Shown: piece after piece, positions 1-6,768 of the stretch | Layout: each line of letters begins with the position of its first letter | How positions within the stretch are numbered: position 1 is the stretch's first letter | Origin: an uncultured Opitutales bacterium | GTDB lineage: Bacteria > Verrucomicrobiota > Verrucomicrobiia > Opitutales > UBA2995 | NCBI GenBank assembly: GCA_937920335.1 | Contig: CALGUT010000312.1 | Location: 1 to 8,594 of the forward strand | DNA length: 8,594 nucleotides | Direction of reading: 5' to 3' | Made by a program: the position numbers and the translations under genes | The notes under the pieces: model-generated | Told to the model about the DNA's origin: nothing | Database searches by the model: none | What the model saw: only the letters and a program-made list of their open reading frames with translations

Positions 1-2626
1 CCAGGAGTTCGGGATGGGAGGGAGCTCTTCCCATGACTCCAAAGTCGTTGGTGGTTTCGACAATTCCTTTACCGAAGACATGTTTCCAAAGACGGTTAAC
101 TAATACTCGGTGGGTGAGGGGGTTATCAGGCGAAGCGACATATTCCGCCCATTCGAGGCGTCCGCTGCCTTTCGTCTTTAAAACGGGGCCGCCAAGTCCA
201 TCCAACCAGCGTCGGGGATTGGGTTCTTTACTCGAGTTAGTATGGAGACCGCGGATATAGACGGGTTGATCCTTCGGATCACCGTCAGCCAGACTTCGTG
301 CGAAACGGGGTTCGGGTATCGTTTGGGAGAGCTCGCGGTAACTTTCCAAGGCAGTCGCAAACTTCTTACTTCTCTTTTGATCTGCTCGAATGAGTCCGGC
401 TCCATAAAACGCCCCCAGGAGATCGGCCTCCATGGCGTTCAGTTTGTTGCGCCGTCCTTTGTTCCACAGATCGCTTACGAGGGGAGCTAAGAAGTTGTCG
501 TTGTCAGTTTGGTTCGCTGTCCAGTAGGCGGGCCAATCCGGAGCTTTAAACCGGAAGGCCAGGTAAGCGTTTTCATTGAAATTGGGTACTTCCTCCCGAG
601 GTCTGACTGAGTGGGTAGCCTCTCCGTGTTGGATGAATTCAAAGTAGGCGGGTTCGCCTTCCCAGAGGTAGGTTTCCATCTTATAGGTTTCCCAGTGATC
701 ACTGTTGATGGGAACATAAAGGTCATCCGTGGTGGGACCGCGACCAGTGAGCTCGTAATTGCGAATGACAAGGCGTGCGGCGGCGAATTTTCCTTTGGCC
801 TGAAATTCTATCAGTTTTCCATCGATTATAAACTCAGGGGACCGAATGGCACCACTGATTCTGGACGCGTGATGTCCGGCAACTGCCTGTTCACCAACAA
901 TCGTCTGTATCGCGTCGTCCCCCTCTGCGCTGAAGATAACCGTTCCAGGCTTGGTGACGGTATCTTTGAACGCGAGACCCTGAAGTTTCCAATCTTCGAG
1001 AGTCTCCGCGACGGCAGCAAAACTCTCGCTGGTGGGTTCTTTGGGTGAATCCTGCTTCTCGGTTGAAAACAATCCCTGAAGCTCGGGCCATTGTGCTTGC
1101 CGCTCGGGTAGCAGGAGAAGGAGGGTCCAGTTTGTCAGGGTAGTCGGGTCTAATCCGTCGGGAGCATAGGCGGTTACGTGGGAACTCACTTCCGACTCAA
1201 GTGACAGCTGATAGCTGTTTTTCACATCATCCCGCGTATTCTTGTTGGCTTCTTTGAGGTCTGCTTTGAATGCGGACTCCAATTCCTTATGGAGCTCATT
1301 CAAGTGGCCGTCTTCGATGAGGGCTCTCGCGGTCGCAAAATAGTCACCGGCTTTTTCTGCATCCGTCTTTGATGCATCATAGGCTAATTTCACCAAACCC
1401 GGTTTCTTCGACTTGAGTTTAGCGAGGGTTTTTTTCTGCAAACTTTCCGAAACCGTATTTTGGTAGGCGAATCGAGAACTACTTAGGAGTCCGTACATCG
1501 AATAATAATCTGCGGTGGTGACCGCGTCGAATTTGTGGTCATGACAGCGAGCGCAGGCGACGGTGGTTCCGAGGAATGCCTTGCTGACCGTGTCGATCAT
1601 ACCATCAAATATCCTGGCCTCATCTGCGTGAAGGTCCGGGGGGCCATGTTGACCATCGGTTAGATAGATGTAGCCGGGCCCTTTGATGGATTCATTGTCA
1701 CCAGATGCTTTGTCGAGTCGCGGCTTTTTGAGTAGATCTCCGGCCAGGGACTCCAGCACAAACTGATCATAAGGGAGGTCTTCGTTGAAGGCCTTGATCA
1801 GGTAGTCCCGATAACGCCAGGTGTAGGCCATCGTGTAGTCGGCTTCGAAGGATTTGGTTTCTCCGTAGCGAACGAGGTCCATCCAGTGGCGGGCCCACTT
1901 TTCGCCAAAATGGGGCGATGCCAAGAGGCGGTCAACTTGCTTGGCGTAGGCGTTTTTAGAGGTGTCACTTACGAACGCTTCCAGCTCCTCAGTGGTCGGA
2001 GCGAGGCCGATGAGGTCGAAGTTCAATCGTCGTAACAGGGTTCGTTTGTCGGCCGGTTCTGCTGGCTGCCAATCTTTGGCTTCCAGCTGCGAGAGAATGA
2101 AGGCGTCATAGTTCGTAGTGGGCCAATTTAGATCCTTAACCTTGGGAAGATCGTATTTCTCGACTGGTTGCAGAGACCACCACTGTTTCCTTTCTTCCAG
2201 ATTAAAGTCAGAAGTGAGTGCAGCACCTTCGGGTTCTTCAAGTCTTGGATCGGGGGCTCCTTGGTTGATCCAGGTCGTAAGGTCATTGATCTCCTGCTGC
2301 GAAAGTTTGCTCTTGGGCGGCATGGCTTCAAAATCGGGATCATGCCTGATCATATGAATCAGTCGGCTGGCTTCGGCGTCGCCGGGAATGATCGCCTCCC
2401 CGCTATCGCCTCCTCTCAAGAGTCCCGGTTTTGAATCGAGTAGAAATCCGCCTCGGATCTTTTCCGCATCCGTTGCGTGACATTTATAGCAATTTTCCGC
2501 CAGAATCGGGCGAACTTTGGATTCAAAAAACTCGAGCTCCTTAGGGGATAATTCTTCAGCGCAAAGCGGAAGCGCAATCGGCAAGAGGGTAGCAGCAAGC
2601 CGTAGTGCGTTTAAGTTCTTGTTCAT
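1..2626 (-). CDS. PSCyt1/DUF1549/DUF1553 exported cytochrome-like protein (partial, C-terminus missing)
   Basis: The frame is open from an ATG at 2624-2626 to the left edge (875 codons, no stop), so the C-terminus lies outside. Residues 1-23 form a signal peptide ending Leu-Cys-Ala. A PSCyt1 domain follows, with heme-binding motif CYKCH at 46-50, a possible distal ligand Met102 in AMPPK, and the typical ending WINQGAP. DUF1549 (PSCyt2) spans about 170-380 and carries a second CxxCH in CARCHDHKFD, from Cys358. A helical, Lys/Glu-rich stretch comes next, then a probable beta-sandwich insert at about 560-670. DUF1553 (PSD1) starts near 818 with the family-like sequence NPLTHRVLVNRLWKHVFG and is cut at APSHPELL, probably missing a few hundred residues. 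These proteins are common in PVC bacteria, often near sulfatases, and I know of no established reaction. Export and covalent heme are inferred. The promoter region resembles that of the sulfatase at 5233-6627, suggesting co-regulation. Confidence 0.93.
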   Translation of the reverse strand, partial: MNKNLNALRLAATLLPIALPLCAEELSPKELEFFESKVRPILAENCYKCHATDAEKIRGGFLLDSKPGLLRGGDSGEAIIPGDAEASRLIHMIRHDPDFEAMPPKSKLSQQEINDLTTWINQGAPDPRLEEPEGAALTSDFNLEERKQWWSLQPVEKYDLPKVKDLNWPTTNYDAFILSQLEAKDWQPAEPADKRTLLRRLNFDLIGLAPTTEELEAFVSDTSKNAYAKQVDRLLASPHFGEKWARHWMDLVRYGETKSFEADYTMAYTWRYRDYLIKAFNEDLPYDQFVLESLAGDLLKKPRLDKASGDNESIKGPGYIYLTDGQHGPPDLHADEARIFDGMIDTVSKAFLGTTVACARCHDHKFDAVTTADYYSMYGLLSSSRFAYQNTVSESLQKKTLAKLKSKKPGLVKLAYDASKTDAEKAGDYFATARALIEDGHLNELHKELESAFKADLKEANKNTRDDVKNSYQLSLESEVSSHVTAYAPDGLDPTTLTNWTLLLLLPERQAQWPELQGLFSTEKQDSPKEPTSESFAAVAETLEDWKLQGLAFKDTVTKPGTVIFSAEGDDAIQTIVGEQAVAGHHASRISGAIRSPEFIIDGKLIEFQAKGKFAAARLVIRNYELTGRGPTTDDLYVPINSDHWETYKMETYLWEGEPAYFEFIQHGEATHSVRPREEVPNFNENAYLAFRFKAPDWPAYWTANQTDNDNFLAPLVSDLWNKGRRNKLNAMEADLLGAFYGAGLIRADQKRSKKFATALESYRELSQTIPEPRFARSLADGDPKDQPVYIRGLHTNSSKEPNPRRWLDGLGGPVLKTKGSGRLEWAEYVASPDNPLTHRVLVNRLWKHVFGKGIVETTNDFGVMGRAPSHPELL

Positions 2627-2643
2627 TCTTAGGGTATGTTCGG

Positions 2644-2660
2644 TGAGGACTTTTTCCTCA
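2644..2660 (-). other. Small hairpin in the leader of the DUF1553 gene
   Basis: On the minus strand TGAGGA and TCCTCA form a perfect 6-bp stem around a 5-nt AAAAG loop. The stem lies at the predicted 5' end of the mRNA (start expected near 2660) and 17 nt before the ATG. It would sequester the only GAGG-like, ribosome-binding-like sequence in the leader. It could protect the 5' end, affect translation or be chance; a 6-bp stem is weak evidence. Confidence 0.35.
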
Positions 2661-2667
2661 TTAGTAA

Positions 2668-2696
2668 GTTATACTCAACTGTATGAATTTCGTATA
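2668..2696 (-). promoter_or_regulatory. Predicted promoter of the PSCyt1/DUF1553 gene
   Basis: On the minus strand a -10 box TATAAC (2668-2673) lies 17 nt downstream of TATACG (2691-2696). TATACG is a poor match to the TTGACA -35 consensus. The poor -35 lies inside the conserved 34-nt element, as at an activator-dependent (class II) promoter. The start would be near 2660, giving a leader of about 34 nt. The same arrangement, with identical spacing, precedes the sulfatase at 5233-6627. Confidence 0.55.
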
Positions 2697-2722
2697 CTGC
2701 AATTAGGACAAAATATGATACT
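2689..2722. promoter_or_regulatory. Conserved 34-nt operator-like element, copy A
   Basis: This element begins TTCGTATACTGCA and ends ATGATACT (plus strand). It matches the element at 6666-6699 at 26 of 34 positions with no gap. In both places it ends 15 nt from a -10 box read on the minus strand. A TATACT core at 2670, again at 2693, and GATACT at 2717 recur at 23- and 24-nt steps, consistent with the direct-repeat half-sites bound by AraC-family proteins. The likely ligand protein is the regulator encoded next door at 2795-3694, whose own expression could also be controlled from here. Assignment to that protein is inference. Confidence 0.6.
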
Positions 2723-2749
2723 TTATCCACTAACTAATTGAGAAAAATT

Positions 2750-2771
2750 CACATTTTGTGTTCAAAATGTG
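2750..2771. repeat. Perfect 9-bp inverted repeat upstream of the AraC gene
   Basis: CACATTTTG (2750-2758) and CAAAATGTG (2763-2771) are exact reverse complements around a TGTT spacer. The repeat lies 23 nt before the regulator's ATG. It could be an operator for a dimeric protein, a hairpin in the leader of the regulator's mRNA, or part of an autoregulatory site. It lacks a T-run and is AT-rich, so it is not a convincing terminator. Confidence 0.5.
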
Positions 2772-2794
2772 TCAGTCTTATCCATTTCTGTGTC

Positions 2795-3694
2795 ATGAAA
2801 CCCGCAAATAGCAAGAAGAGGCAGTCCGCTCAGCGGGAGATAATTACCAGTTACGAAGGCCAGCTTTTTTCCTTCAAGGCAGATACGGATATGTGGACCA
2901 CTTGGCACTATCATCCCGAGATAGACATTCTGCTAACGCTCAAGAATACCGGCTATCATACGACAGGGGATTACATAGGGGAATTACGGCCTGGCACGCT
3001 CCTTTTGAATGGGCCGAATGTTCCGCATGCCTTTCACCCCAATGAACCGCCTGAGGAAGACTCTGAAAAACCGGCTATGTATGTCATTCAGTTTTCTAAG
3101 CAGTCACTCGGAAAAGAATTTCTTGGGAAGTTGGAGATGGATCGAATTCGCAGTTTTCTCGAGTCGGCTGGCCGGTCCTTTGAGTTTTTTGGGAAAACCC
3201 GCCAGTTTGTGGAAGATCTTATGCGAGCTATGGTCATTCAGAATGAGGCGCAGCGTTTGGCGAGTTTTATCCTCATTTTAGATGCGTTGGCCTCGGCTTC
3301 AAAATCAGAGCGTCAGTCTCTAGTGAGCGAAATCTACGCACCGTCTTTGAGCGAAGAGAACGTCCGGCGAATTGACCAGGTTAGGAATTGGATCATTACC
3401 CACCTGGAGTCTCAGATTCGGCTTGAGGAAGTCGCTTTCGAAGCGGGTATGAGTCCCAAGTCATTCTCACGCTTTTTCAAAAAGAATACCGGTATGGCGT
3501 TCATTCAATACGTCAACGAATTGAGAATTGGGTTGGCTTGCCGTAGGCTGGTTCAGTCCGACGCGAGTGTATCTGAGATCTGCTACGCGTCAGGTTTTAA
3601 TAGCCTATCAAACTTCAATCGTCAGTTTCGGGAACGGAAAGGCATGTCTCCGAAAGAGTTTCGCAAACAGTACGGAGTGGAACTGTTGACCTGA
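2795..3694 (+). CDS. AraC-family transcriptional regulator with cupin-like sensor domain
   Basis: A 299-residue cytoplasmic DNA-binding protein. The N-terminal half carries an AraC-type cupin-like ligand-binding domain, with the WHYHPEID stretch at about 37-44 (paired His plus Glu typical of these sensors) and a strand-rich region up to about 110. A helical linker follows. The C-terminal ~100 residues hold the double helix-turn-helix of the family, with RLEEVAFEAGMSPKSFSRFF for the first and SVSEICYASGFNSLSNFNRQ for the second, ending in the usual GMSPKEFRKQY. I chose the ATG at 2795. An upstream in-frame TTG at 2738 would add 19 residues that resemble no family sequence and would translate through the palindrome. 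No Shine-Dalgarno is visible. It is divergent from the DUF1553 gene and convergent with the sulfatase at 3698. It is the best candidate to bind the two conserved 34-nt elements. The inducer is unknown; a sugar from a sulfated glycan is a reasonable guess. Confidence 0.93.
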   Translation: MKPANSKKRQSAQREIITSYEGQLFSFKADTDMWTTWHYHPEIDILLTLKNTGYHTTGDYIGELRPGTLLLNGPNVPHAFHPNEPPEEDSEKPAMYVIQFSKQSLGKEFLGKLEMDRIRSFLESAGRSFEFFGKTRQFVEDLMRAMVIQNEAQRLASFILILDALASASKSERQSLVSEIYAPSLSEENVRRIDQVRNWIITHLESQIRLEEVAFEAGMSPKSFSRFFKKNTGMAFIQYVNELRIGLACRRLVQSDASVSEICYASGFNSLSNFNRQFRERKGMSPKEFRKQYGVELLT

Positions 3695-3697
3695 CCG

Positions 3698-5164
3698 TTA
3701 CTCGGATTTGATCGGGCTCTGCAGGCGGCGTACTCCTTTGTCAAAGAAGCGCGCACCGGCGCCGGTTTGATCGAGATCTCCCAATTCATCACGTGCCCAT
3801 TCAATACGTTTTATCAGAGAGGCGACGATCTCTGGATATACGCTGGCCACATTGTTCGCTTCTGCCAGATCATGAGTTAGATCAAATAGCTGCACTTCGG
3901 GAACAGCTTCTATCATACGCCCCCACCAACCGGTCCCTGACGGATTACTGGGACGGGGCACCACCAGTTTCCAGTCCCCTGACCGGACGCCAGTTAGAAG
4001 GCAACCCGAGTAGTAGAAATAGTCTTCTCTGGGACTTGATTCGGTTTCGCCAAATAGAAAGTCAGTTGCGTCATGACCATCGAGCGTTCGGTCCGGTAGC
4101 TTGGCCCCTCCGATAGCTGCGAAGGTAGGAAACAGGTCCAAGGTCGCAAGCAGTTGGTCTGACTTGGCTCCGGCGGGAATCTTGCCCGGCCAGCGGGCGA
4201 TAAATGGGACCCGTGATCCTCCATCCCAGGTGCTCATCTTCCAGCCGCGCAGGGGTAAGGCGCTGCCTGAGTGATCGAGGGGTATGAAGGGTTTGTCGCT
4301 GCCTGTGCCGTTTGCAAATCGTGTGGGCTCAATCCAGGGTCCATTATCCGAAGTAAATACGACCAAAGTATCTTCATCGAGGTTCAGTTCCTTGAGTTTG
4401 GCGAGTATTTGTCCGCTCGACCAGTCAATCTCCTCGATGGTGTCACCATAGGGTCCGTATTCAGATTTCCCTTTAAAAGCTTCGGAGGCACCGACGGGGA
4501 CGTGCGGCAAGTTGTGAGCCAGGTATAGGAAGAAAGGTTGGTCTTTGTTTTGTTCAATCCACTGGATCGCTTCCCGGGTATAATCTTGAGTGATATGGTC
4601 CCAATTCTGGACCGCTTCTACCACCACCTCTTCGTTTCGATAAAGCCTACTCCTGACAGGAGTATCTTCCACGTAGACGGTGAACCCGTTAAATCGAGGC
4701 GTGCCGTAAAAGTAGTCAAATCCCTGGGCGTTGGGCATTAGTTCGGAATCGTATGAGTTATCGGTCTTCTTTGGGTTTCCAGCCAGGTGCCATTTTCCGA
4801 TCAGCGCGGTTTCGTAGCCGGCTTCCTGCAAGGTCTCTGCTATCGTAATCTCTTCGGGGTGGGGTACCGTATGTAGCTGTTTAATATTGTTCGGTTCCGC
4901 AACGCGAATGGGATAGGAGCCAGTCATCAACGCTGCTCGGGAGACTCCACATACTGGTTGTGCGTAGAAGCTTGTAAGCATTAAGCCTTCTTCGGCCATG
5001 CGGTCGAGGTGCGGCGTTTTGATCGTTGTCGACCCAAAGCAACCCAAATCTTGGTAGCCTTGGTCATCTGTGAAGATGAGGATGATGTTTGGCTTGTCGG
5101 ATGATTTTGCAAGAGCACTGAGGGTAGCTACGAGAGTGAAGAAGAATAACGAGAAAAATTTCAT
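3698..5164 (-). CDS. Secreted formylglycine-type sulfatase with variant CGVSR active-site motif
   Basis: A 488-residue type I sulfatase (alkaline-phosphatase superfamily) that would hydrolyse a sulfate ester, probably on a polysaccharide. A signal peptide ends near Ala19 (SALA), so it is exported. Metal ligands Asp33-Asp34 (FTDDQGY), Asp273-Asn274 (TSDNGP), Lys124/His126 (GKWH), His217/His221 and Lys309 are all present. The nucleophile motif is Cys72-Gly-Val-Ser-Arg76 followed by AALMTG. The usual CxPxR proline is Val, and the codons (GTC within 4937-4951) read cleanly. Whether maturation to formylglycine still works is open. Length is normal and complete. The C-terminal part closely resembles the partial sulfatase at 7426, for example the ARFFD ending, so these two are paralogues. 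It follows the sulfatase at 5233 by 68 nt in the same direction and is probably co-transcribed. Its stop lies 3 nt from that of the AraC gene. The substrate cannot be named. Confidence 0.95.
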   Translation of the reverse strand: MKFFSLFFFTLVATLSALAKSSDKPNIILIFTDDQGYQDLGCFGSTTIKTPHLDRMAEEGLMLTSFYAQPVCGVSRAALMTGSYPIRVAEPNNIKQLHTVPHPEEITIAETLQEAGYETALIGKWHLAGNPKKTDNSYDSELMPNAQGFDYFYGTPRFNGFTVYVEDTPVRSRLYRNEEVVVEAVQNWDHITQDYTREAIQWIEQNKDQPFFLYLAHNLPHVPVGASEAFKGKSEYGPYGDTIEEIDWSSGQILAKLKELNLDEDTLVVFTSDNGPWIEPTRFANGTGSDKPFIPLDHSGSALPLRGWKMSTWDGGSRVPFIARWPGKIPAGAKSDQLLATLDLFPTFAAIGGAKLPDRTLDGHDATDFLFGETESSPREDYFYYSGCLLTGVRSGDWKLVVPRPSNPSGTGWWGRMIEAVPEVQLFDLTHDLAEANNVASVYPEIVASLIKRIEWARDELGDLDQTGAGARFFDKGVRRLQSPIKSE

Positions 5165-5188
5165 GAGAATCGATGAGGCAGTGTTTAG

Positions 5189-5218
5189 TTTATAAAGTGT
5201 AACTGATAAATGGATACT
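5189..5218 (-). promoter_or_regulatory. Possible weak internal promoter upstream of the second sulfatase gene
   Basis: In the 68-nt gap between the tandem sulfatases, the minus strand has a TATAAA-like -10 (near 5189-5194) about 17 nt from GTATCC. The plus-strand GATACT at 5213-5218 matches the core seen in the two conserved elements, and TATAA lies 22 nt away. The rest of the 34-nt element is absent. This may be a degenerate single site or chance in AT-rich DNA. Confidence 0.25.
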
Positions 5219-5232
5219 TGGATCGAATTCTG

Positions 5233-6627
5233 TTATTTGCTGAGCGCTTTGGGATGCTCTGCTAAACCGGAATTTCGGCTGTTGGTTGCGATGTCAGAAG
5301 TAAACGGCTTTATGTAGTTCATGAGTCGGAGTGTAACTTCAGGGTGTGCCGCTAGCACGTTTTCAGTTTCTCCGATGTCCTCATCCAGGTCGTAGAGTTC
5401 GGTGGGTTTACCGTCCTTTACATGTAGCTTCCAACCCCCTGATCTGACAGCTGCCAGGTCATTGCCGCGGTGATAAAAGAAAGCCTCATGGGGTGTCTTG
5501 GTTTCACCTGTTAGTACCGACCAAATATCTTTGCCGTCTATGACTCGATCTTTGGGAACCTCCGCACCGGCGAGATGGGCGAATGTGGGAAGTAGATCCA
5601 TGGTCGTCATGAGCTCATTGTTTGTGGAGCCCTCTTCGATATGGCCTGGCCATCTGACGACCGTTGCTTCGCGCATACCGCCTTCATAAGTGCTGCCTTT
5701 CTTTCCCCTGAGTGGCCCTGCGTTTCCTACGGCTGGCCCATTGTCAGACGTGAATATAACAAAGGTGTTTTCGTCGATGTCGGCTTGTTTCAGTGTTTCC
5801 AGTATCAGCCCCACTGAGTCATCGATTTCTGCAATTGCCTGCTGAAAAATACGGTCACGGGTTTTGTAATCAATAGATCCGTTTTCCTGTTGAAGTGTTG
5901 CTGCTATCTCCGAATCGATGGTGGTTTGATAGGGAGGGGATACGTGCAACGGGCGATGAGGAATGGCGTGGGGTATGTAGAGGAAAAATGGTTCGTTTTT
6001 ATGGGTATTGATAAACTGAACCGCTCGATCGGTGATTCGCTGCGTCAGGTAGTCTGCGTTGGGATCCATTTCGATAACCGTTTCGCCATCTAACAGTGGA
6101 AGTGCTGGAAATTGGAAATGATCCTGTCTGGGATGGTAGGGGTGTATGTCATGGCTATAGGGAATCCCGAAAAACTCATCGAATCCCTGGCGGGTAGGAA
6201 GAAACTCAGGTTGATCCCCCAGGTGCCATTTGCCGAACATACCAGTCTTGTAACCCGCTTCCTTTAAGACTTCGGCAATGGTGATCTCATCTGGATGGAG
6301 TCCTTTAGAGTCTGCGGAGAGTAGAACGCCGAACCGGGATCCAACGGCCATATCGACCCGTTTGGGATAGGAACCCGTCATCAAAGCAGCACGGGAGGGC
6401 GTGCAAACAGGCGCGGCTACGTAAAAGCTCGTGAGGCGCGCTCCTCCGGAAGCCATCTTGTCTATGTGAGGCGTCGAAATGTGATCGCCTCCGAAGCAGC
6501 TCAAATCTCCATAGCCCTGATCATCTGTGAATATAATCACAAAATTCGGTCGTGAAGCCGAGTTGGCGTAGGGACAAAACGTGGCAAGGATTAAACTAAG
6601 TGGTATAAGAGGTAACAGATGTCTCAT
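5233..6627 (-). CDS. Secreted formylglycine-type sulfatase (canonical CTPSR motif)
   Basis: A 464-residue exported type I sulfatase. The signal peptide ends near Ala24 (ANSA). All expected active-site residues are visible: Asp35-Asp36 in FTDDQGYGD, the formylglycine precursor Cys75 in CTPSR with AALMTG after it, Lys133/His135 in GKWH, His220/His224, Asp295-Asn296 in TSDNGP and a Lys in RGKKGSTYEGG. It should be fully active once Cys75 is oxidised. It is the most divergent of the three sulfatases here and lacks the insert shared by the other two around the SDNGP region, which suggests a different sulfated position or sugar. It appears to be the first gene of a two-sulfatase unit, driven by the promoter at 6645-6673 with the conserved element upstream. 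The predicted leader is only about 10 nt and has no Shine-Dalgarno. The exact substrate is not readable from the sequence. Confidence 0.96.
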   Translation of the reverse strand: MRHLLPLIPLSLILATFCPYANSASRPNFVIIFTDDQGYGDLSCFGGDHISTPHIDKMASGGARLTSFYVAAPVCTPSRAALMTGSYPKRVDMAVGSRFGVLLSADSKGLHPDEITIAEVLKEAGYKTGMFGKWHLGDQPEFLPTRQGFDEFFGIPYSHDIHPYHPRQDHFQFPALPLLDGETVIEMDPNADYLTQRITDRAVQFINTHKNEPFFLYIPHAIPHRPLHVSPPYQTTIDSEIAATLQQENGSIDYKTRDRIFQQAIAEIDDSVGLILETLKQADIDENTFVIFTSDNGPAVGNAGPLRGKKGSTYEGGMREATVVRWPGHIEEGSTNNELMTTMDLLPTFAHLAGAEVPKDRVIDGKDIWSVLTGETKTPHEAFFYHRGNDLAAVRSGGWKLHVKDGKPTELYDLDEDIGETENVLAAHPEVTLRLMNYIKPFTSDIATNSRNSGLAEHPKALSK

Positions 6628-6644
6628 GTGGGCAGGGCTAGTTC

Positions 6645-6673
6645 ACTATACGGAATTTTGAAACATTCGTATA
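6645..6673 (-). promoter_or_regulatory. Predicted promoter of the two-sulfatase unit
   Basis: On the minus strand TATAGT (-10, 6645-6650) lies 17 nt from TATACG (6668-6673). This is the same weak -35 hexamer and the same spacing as upstream of the DUF1553 gene. Transcription should begin near 6638, leaving about 10 nt before the ATG. The weak -35 within the conserved element suggests dependence on an activator. Confidence 0.55.
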
Positions 6674-6699
6674 CCGCATTTTGAACAATTAGTGATACT
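6666..6699. promoter_or_regulatory. Conserved 34-nt operator-like element, copy B
   Basis: The element begins TTCGTATACCGCA and ends GTGATACT (plus strand), 26/34 identical to the element at 2689-2722. A longer direct repeat is visible here: 21 nt from 6647 (starting TATACGGAATTTTGAA) match 21 nt from 6670 (starting TATACCGCATTTTGAA) at 17 positions, offset 23 nt. GATACT follows 24 nt later. Offsets near two helical turns are typical of AraC-family direct-repeat sites. It lies between the divergent sulfatase and lipoprotein genes and may affect both. Confidence 0.6.
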
Positions 6700-6732
6700 A
6701 TTTTCGCCACGATCCGTTCCAATAAGCGAGCC

Positions 6733-6759
6733 TTGACCACTGCTAAAATCGATGATAAT
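6733..6759 (+). promoter_or_regulatory. Possible promoter of the lipoprotein gene, giving a near-leaderless mRNA
   Basis: TTGACC (6733-6738) is followed by GATAAT at 6754-6759 (15-nt spacing) or TAATTT at 6756-6761 (17-nt spacing). A start site 6-8 nt further on would fall within a few bases of the GTG at 6769, so the mRNA would have almost no leader. This agrees with the lack of a Shine-Dalgarno. The spacing is imperfect, so confidence is low. Confidence 0.35.
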
Positions 6760-6768
6760 TTTTAAATT

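Noticed and set aside
611..1048. 145-codon plus-strand open frame
   Set aside because: It lies antisense inside the DUF1549/DUF1553 gene, whose frame is continuous and family-like. The plus-strand translation has no recognisable features.
2668..2722. Transposon ends or CRISPR repeats as explanation for the repeated element
   Set aside because: Only two imperfect copies exist, both in the same position relative to -10 boxes, with no transposase gene, target duplication or regular spacers.
2738..2794. Upstream in-frame TTG as the AraC start
   Set aside because: The added 19 residues (Cys-rich, through the palindrome) do not resemble AraC N-termini, and the ATG at 2795 gives a normal family length.
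3698..5164. Pseudogene status for the CGVSR sulfatase
   Set aside because: The frame is full length with all other catalytic residues and a signal peptide; one variant residue does not show decay.
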